DNA from: Juglans regia
Lineage: Eukaryota > Streptophyta > Magnoliopsida > Fagales > Juglandaceae
Assembly: GCF_001411555.2 (NCBI RefSeq)
Contig: NC_049911.1
Coordinates: 8,882,000-8,945,999, forward strand
Length of the DNA: 64,000 bases
Direction: 5' to 3'
Shown: positions 58,680-64,000 of the stretch, piece by piece
Numbering within the stretch: the stretch's first letter is position 1
Layout: each line of letters opens with the position of its first letter
The notes under the pieces: generated by a model
Seen by the model: the letters and a program-made list of their open reading frames with translations, nothing else
Databases searched by the model: none
Told to the model about the DNA's origin: nothing
Translations under genes and position numbers: made by a program

Positions 58680-59602
58680 TAAGGGTGTTCAACCGGACCG
58701 GTTTTTTTCCGGATCCGGTCTGAAACCCGGAAACCCGGGTGCATCCGGGCGGTTATCCGCCCGGATTACACCCGGGCGGTTAAAAAGCTTCCGGATCCGG
58801 TTAAGGATCCGGTTATGTGACCCGGTTATCCATAACCGGGTCCTTTAAAATGAAAAAAATCCGCATATCTCATTCTCGGGTCCCTTTCTTCTCCTTGTGC
58901 TCGTTGCGCTTTTCTGGAAAGCCGATTTCGTTCTCGTACTGGACCTTTTCTTCTGGGTCGGAGAGCACAGACCAAGCTTCCCAGACGAGTCCGAGGGCGT
59001 CCTGGGAGAAAGCGAACTTGTTAACATTGGGGTTAAGGAGAGCCGCGAGCTTCTCGTACTGGCTCTGAACGAGGTGACGGTTCCCAAAGTCGGCCCGGCG
59101 GATCTGGAGGATGGAAAAGTAGGCAAGATGTCGGTTACAAAGGCGGTTCTCGGCGGCGAGTAGGACGTGGGCGACAGCGAGGATCTGCTCGGAGACAGAG
59201 TGTTTGTCGGTGCCGAATTCTCTGACTCGGAGGGCGTATTGCTGGCACATGGGTAGGTTACGGAGGGTCAAGAAGTGCGTAGATAGTCCGAGAAGATATT
59301 CGGATTCGGTTCGGGACCTTCGGGTTGGTGCTCGCTCCATGGGGTTTCTTTATCCCGCAGAGGAGAGAGACCGAGAGAGATCCGAGCGAAGGGGGAGGCA
59401 ATGGTCTCATATCTGGATCTTACAATGCCGATGGACGAGCATTTAAATCCGGATTAAATCCGGTTATAATCCGGATCCGGATTAAACCCGGATTAAACCG
59501 GATATCCGGATTTAATCCGGTTATCCGCCCGGATTAAATCCGGATTAATCCGGGCGGATAACCGCTCGAATTTTAGCATCCGGATCCGGATGAACACCCC
59601 TA
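58680..59602. mobile_element. hAT-type Pack-MITE carrying a J-domain gene fragment
   Basis: The left end TAAGGGTGTTCAACCGG and the right end CCGGATGAACACCCCTA are inverted. ATTAATTA lies directly before (58672-58679) and after (59603-59610), a perfect 8-bp hAT duplication. The subterminal 160-200 bp on each side are packed with CCGGATCCGG, GGATTAAATCCGG and GGGCGGTTATCCGCCC palindromes. The interior (about 58850-59440) differs in composition: it is GC-rich, coding-like DNA from a DnaJ-type gene, including apparent 5' UTR. Confidence 0.92.
58870..59340 (-). CDS. Captured J-domain (DnaJ-like) gene fragment, open frame of 156 codons
   Basis: The frame runs uninterrupted from ATG at 59340. EYLLGLSTHFLTLRNLPMCQ, then VSEQILAVAHVLLAAENRL, match the N-terminus of plant J-domain proteins that start with a helical 'SEQILAVADVLLAAE' region. 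RHLAYFSILQIRRADF, QSQYEKLAALLNPNVNKFAF and LGLVWEAWSVLSDPEEKVQY are J-domain helices I-IV. The HPD tripeptide that stimulates Hsp70 ATPase reads NPN, so co-chaperone activity is doubtful. The frame ends soon after the domain, near the element's terminal repeat, so the parent protein is longer. The DNA upstream of the ATG looks like the parent's 5' UTR. Whether it is expressed is unknown. Confidence 0.8.
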   Translation of the reverse strand: MERAPTRRSRTESEYLLGLSTHFLTLRNLPMCQQYALRVREFGTDKHSVSEQILAVAHVLLAAENRLCNRHLAYFSILQIRRADFGNRHLVQSQYEKLAALLNPNVNKFAFSQDALGLVWEAWSVLSDPEEKVQYENEIGFPEKRNEHKEKKGTRE

Positions 59603-59610
59603 ATTAATTA

Positions 59611-62089
59611 CTTCTTTAAAGAAGCTGCGCGCTTTGAAGGTGCCAAAATGACCATATAATATAGATCCAAAAGCAGGCTAATTTATAAATGTCATATTGT
59701 CTAATATTAATCAAAGCAAGAAGCAAATAAAATAATTAATCGTGTTTCACAAAATATTGCTTTCATAACTGTCGGCAGATATATATTCTTTGTGAAGGAA
59801 AGTGCCAAGGGGGGCGCACATGCATGCATGCATGCATTCAAGTTTAGAGACCAATCGAGTGAATGTGTGGCTGCAAAGGTTCTTTAATTTCTTCATATTA
59901 TCTTTAACAAAAAATGTTTATTTCATAAGATTTTTCTGAGGACACACATGATGATCATATATAAATTTGAGTTATTCTACTCAATAATACTCCTACATCA
60001 CATATTTATTAAAAAAAATAAATAAAAAAATAAAAAATAAAGAATATAGTGTAAGACTGATGAGTATAATTTTTTTATAAATTTATGAGAAATGCTTTAA
60101 TTATAAAGAGATATAAAAAAAATAAACTTATAAATTAACGGAACTTAATGTGATACGTTAGACTGTAAAATAGTTTTTATTATAAAATAGATTTAATATA
60201 TCATATAAAATTATATCAATTTATAAATTTACTATCTTTTGTGACATCGTTTTGTGACTATATAACACTTATTTAAATTTATATTATATATATATAGGTA
60301 TGTATGGGGTCCCCTCTAATCATGGAAGGACCTTATATAAAGAGGTTTGTACACTCTCACTAGTCACACCACATGGGTTGTAGGGCATATCTGTACCATT
60401 ACTGTTATGTGGACATTTCTTTTTTTGGTCAATCAGGTCCCCCACCCTCTCAAGTCTCTATATTTAGCAGCTTTTTCATTTTCATCATCGGCATGGTAGG
60501 AAAAATATTCAAAGTCGACAATACAATTCATGTTCACAGCTATACAGTTGTATATATCATGGACTCAGTTAGCTTTGTTTTATACTAGAACTAAGGCTAC
60601 CCTCCATTTGTTTTTGTTGTTGGTTTGACTAGAAGCATGATCATACATTATTCTTACTTACAATGTGATAATATCATTTCTAGATATTGTATTATTGAGT
60701 TATCAAAAGATTAAAATTTATATAATCTATTATATCAAAAACAAATAACGTTACACAATAATATTAATCTTAATAGTGAAATCTTAATGATCAATAGCGA
60801 ATAATATTATAATAATTTCTTGATAGTTTAAAAGCAAAATATATTAAAAACAAATACCAGCGTGTTTGATCCTATGTTATTAAGTTAGTTTTTTTTATAT
60901 ATAAATATATATATAATAATTTATATATTATATATACATAAACAGGATTGGCCCCCTCCAGCCTCCGTCTCTGTTGGAGGTCTTAGATGTAGGGGAGCCA
61001 CCCGTCCCTTCCATCTGTGGTACGGTGCCCCGCCCCGCCCCGCCCCGCCCCGCCCATGCGGGGGGCAGGGCAGCCCACCCTTATCCTAAACTCTCGTGGG
61101 TATTATAGATCTAAATGTATACAGACGTTTGACTACAGTGCACCAAGTTCGACTGCGATTCCCAAACATATTTGGTTAGATGTTAACCCATTATATTACA
61201 TGACAGACTTCTCCTGGGTGGAATCGAGGACAAAAAGGGCTTTGACTTTTGGTTTATTACCTTCTTTTTTTTTTTTTTTTTTTTAATCTTTGCTTTTTAT
61301 GCACTTTGTGATATATGGGAGTTTTTGGTTTAGGCATCCCACCCAATAAATATCTATACAATGCTATTTCTATTAAAATAAATAATCCATATATCATAAT
61401 CAATCGAAATACTATTTATCAATTATCATTTTAGAGTTCTTTCCAAAACTCTAAGGTCTTAAATTGTAAAAAATAAATATATAAAATATCTCTCATAATA
61501 TTTATTGAATATTTAGATTATTAAAAAAATATACAAAACAACAATATATATATATATATTATGTGTAAGAATGTTAAATTTTGGGATGACACTTTTTAAT
61601 TCTTTTTTTAATGATATCTATTATGCTTAAGAATATTTTTAAAAAAAGAAGACATAATCGTGAATTTTCTAAAATCTGATACAGTTTTAATTTATGAAGA
61701 AAATGATAATACAACTACCCATCATATAATAATAATTACACCCCACCAATTTCTTTAAAAGATCTTATTAAATTTTATTTTTTTATTCTTCTGATAAAAT
61801 ACCCACAAGATGTTCATGGTTCACTAACATCGATCTTAGATCTTCTACGAAATGGACGGTGGAGAAGCTTTCGTGGTCTTGCTTTAGTTTAGAAAAAGGC
61901 ATATCACGTGTTCTAGCTAATTCTGGGTGAGACTGACGCATTTAAGCATGCTTGGGTTGCCATGCAAATTCAGTGAAATGAAATCTCATGGACAAATTAG
62001 TCATTCCGCCTCGGCCTTCAGTTTAACGAGCGCGGCAGTGTTTTTAATTCGAAGGCTGATAACATTCAGAGCAGAGAAAATGTAAGTGG
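59611..62089. other. Intergenic before the kinesin gene
   Basis: Mostly AT-rich. It contains a TATATAAA site at 60334-60341 followed by an unassigned 71-codon frame (60373-60588), a (CCCCG)n tract at about 61027-61054 inside a short GC island, and a poly-T run at 61265-61284. No firm gene. Confidence 0.4.
61027..61054. repeat. (CCCCG)n pentanucleotide repeat
   Basis: Five to six CCCCG units in an otherwise AT-rich region, followed by CATGCGGGGGGCAGGGC, which can pair with it. It may be the end of another GC-rich MITE. Confidence 0.7.
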
Positions 62090-63041
62090 ACGCCATAACC
62101 ACCACTCCTCAAAGCCCTTGAGAATCAGTGAGAGATAGAGAGAGTGGGAGAGGAGTTTTTTGTGCTTCTCCGTTCTCGATCTCTTGACTGATCTTTAGCT
62201 CCAAATGTTTTTCAAAATATTTTGAAGATTGTGACCTGCAGCTTTTTTAAATCGTCTTCTTTTCTTTTTGGTTTCGGATTTTGGAAATCGCGGTTACAAG
62301 AGGTAAGAGAACGGCGTTAAATTTAGAATTTTAGGTGATTTTTCTTTTTATGTGAAAGGAACGTTTTCGCTGTTGATTGTGACAATGCGGGCAAATACTT
62401 CTGCCGAGTTGGTTTGCCGGAATAAAATATGTGATCTTGAATTCGAGTTATCTTGTCTTTAAGAAGCTTGCTTCCTTTTTTTTTTTCCTCTCTCTCTTCG
62501 AATTGTTTATTCAGTTTAAAAGTGCTATTTGTGTTGGGTCTTTCAGCTCCAATCATATCAAGCTTAACACAGCCTAGTTGGTAATGGTATCCCAATTTCT
62601 TGTACTTCAAGTTCCCTTTTTCTCTTCCCCTGAATGCTGAAAATATTAAGTTTTGTTTTCAAATTCGAGTTTTTGGTGCATGAAAATTTCAAGATTTTTC
62701 TCTAATGCTGGAATTTTGTTGGACTCCATCAAGTTATGAATTATTTATGGATCTTTTTTGTTTTATTTCTTAGTGTTATTTTTTTTGGAAACTTTGGCTA
62801 ATTTTTGCTTCACAGGGTCAAGTTTGAAGATGAAAAACATCGAAAAGGCCAAAAACAAAATTTTCGTCAGGAAATACATCTCAGACGGCCAGTCGGCCAT
62901 TTTCGGAGCTCTCTCTGCACAGCACTGAACAATGAACTGCACATGAGCTAGTGAAGAATCTTCCATAGATCACAAACATTCCTTGAAAACGACTGCGGGT
63001 TCTCAGACCCCAATGTAAAGCTCCCTTCCTTCCCCCCCCCC

Positions 63042-63078
<37 letters not shown>

Positions 63079-63609
63079 CATGTCTTGTGTTTTTTCTTCC
63101 AATAACAGTGTATTTTCATAATAGGTCATGTGAGGAAGACTTTGACAGTCTGTAATCGGGGACCAATTTAGGAAAACTACAAAAGTTACATTAAACTACA
63201 TGACCCATTATTTTTGTCTCAAAAGAAAAAAAAAAAAGATTTTGTTTGTATTATTGGGTATCTATATTTTCTGTATACGTGAATTAAGAAGGTCAGACTA
63301 CGAATATTGGTTTTTTAAATGTTTGAGACAACGCTCCGAACAAAATATATGGTTGAATTAACATTGACCATGATTGTTTTGTTGATGCAGATGATGATTG
63401 TGCAGGAAGTTTGGGTGGCCCTCGTTCCGCTCCAAACCGGCAACGCTTGCTTTATTCAATAGTTGGAATCGTTGTATATTAGTCCAATAGTGAGGAAAAA
63501 AGTTATGAGGAGCTGAAGAAAAGAGGTCATGTGGGTGGTCGTTGCTAAAATTCTTTGATAATTTCAGTCTCGCTAAGAGCTGGGTTTTGGAGGAATAGAG
63601 GGAAAGGAG
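62090..63609 (+). other. Spliced 5' leader of the KIN-7 gene (predicted)
   Basis: Leader exons are predicted as about 62090-62302 (donor GAG|GTAAGA), 62816-63014 (acceptor TTCACAG, donor AAT|GTAAAG) and 63391-63609 (acceptor GATGCAG). Exon 2 contains an upstream ORF of 32 codons (62830-62928) and exon 3 another of 23 codons (63391-63462). The first exon begins after a GAGAGATAGAGAGAG tract. Exon calls rest on splice-site sequence only. Confidence 0.5.
63029..63073. repeat. Poly-C followed by (CT)n microsatellite in the leader intron
   Basis: About 14 C residues, then CCTC and about 15 CT units ending in TGTGTG. It lies just inside the second leader intron. Confidence 0.88.
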
Positions 63610-63820
63610 ATGGGAGCAGCTGGTGGAGAGGAGCTAATTCAAGGACCGAGTGGCCGTCATGAGAAAATATTTGTTTCAGTTCGACTGAGGCCATTGAATG
63701 AGAAGGAGATTGTGAGGAATGATGTGTCGGAGTGGGAATGCATCAATGACAACACTATCATATACAGGAATAACCTTTCAGTTTCTGAGCGGTCCATGTA
63801 CCCAACTGCCTATACATTTG
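63610..63820 (+). CDS. Kinesin-7 motor protein (KIN-7E-like), first coding exon only
   Basis: ATG at 63610 opens [20 protein letters not shown], then [40 protein letters not shown] and SMYPTAYTF, ending after one base of the next codon at a GT donor (63821). VRLRPLN is the first strand of the kinesin motor core, and [12 protein letters not shown] with SMYPTAYTF is typical of plant KIN-7 (NACK/KIN-7E group) proteins. The P-loop and the rest of the motor must be in exons beyond the window: the sequence to 64000 is intron-like, and a frame at 63913-63992 does not match the expected kinesin continuation. KIN-7 members are plus-end microtubule motors; the subgroup role here is not resolved. Confidence 0.88.
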
Positions 63821-64000
63821 GTAAGAAGGTGCTAAAATTACATTTTCTCATAGTTCAATTTCTTTTGTTATGCATTTACAGGGTCTTAGTTGTCAATTTT
63901 TTTCAATTTTTAGATATCATTAACGCGGCCGACTTGGTTAGCCAGAAGACATTACCCACTTGTGCTATAGATTTTGCCCAAATTTCACTCTGAGTCTTCT
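63821..64000. other. Intron 3 of the KIN-7 gene (window end)
   Basis: It begins GTAAGAAG. A TTTTTAG at about 63907-63913 could mimic an acceptor, but what follows ([14 protein letters not shown]) is not the DxVF...TR sequence expected in a KIN-7 motor, so I treat it as intron. Confidence 0.5.

Noticed and set aside
63913..63992. Possible second KIN-7 coding exon after a TTTTTAG
   Set aside because: It keeps an open frame to a TGA but encodes [13 protein letters not shown] text, not the conserved motor sequence that follows SMYPTAYTF in KIN-7 proteins.

Overview
The window is nuclear DNA of a woody eudicot. The genes have GT-AG introns, plant-specific families are present (BBX, EG45-like, KIN-7), and plant LTR retrotransposons and MITEs fill the space between them. 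A recurrent AT-rich MITE with GGCCTGGTTTG-like ends and TAA target duplications is a type I associate with Juglandaceae/Fagales. The species call is inference only; no organelle or bacterial signal was seen.

Layout. 1-701 is a decayed plastid fructose-bisphosphate aldolase fragment (+). 1786-8294 is a complete 12-exon S28 serine carboxypeptidase gene (-, EDA2-like, 489 codons plus stop). 8.3-11.5 kb holds foldback elements and a hAT MITE with a perfect 8-bp duplication. 13542-14919 is a double B-box gene (-, BBX19-like; last exon not found). 17935-28036 is a SEN1-like helicase pseudogene (-) split by a 9.6-kb Tat-type Ty3/gypsy element (18211-27821, -). That element has lost gag/PR/RT, keeps a decayed archaeal-type RNase H and integrase, carries an opposite-strand extra ORF, and is itself invaded by a TRIM. 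30427-31621 is a three-exon glyoxalase-family gene (-). 32-45 kb is gene-free and rich in MITEs and minisatellites. 45549-46622 is a three-exon EG45-like/plant natriuretic peptide gene (+). 49030-55024 is a complete but dead chromovirus-type gypsy element (+) with a nested hAT-like MITE. 58680-59602 is a hAT-type Pack-MITE with a perfect 8-bp duplication that carries an open 156-codon J-domain gene fragment. 62.1-64 kb is the spliced 5' leader and first coding exon of a KIN-7 kinesin (+), which runs off the window.

The genes do not form a pathway or operon; they are independent plant loci. The most unusual items are the gene-capturing hAT element, the helicase/Tat/TRIM nest, and the repeated loss of catalytic Asp by GAY-to-AAY changes in the retroelement enzymes. 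No new multi-gene system was recognised.
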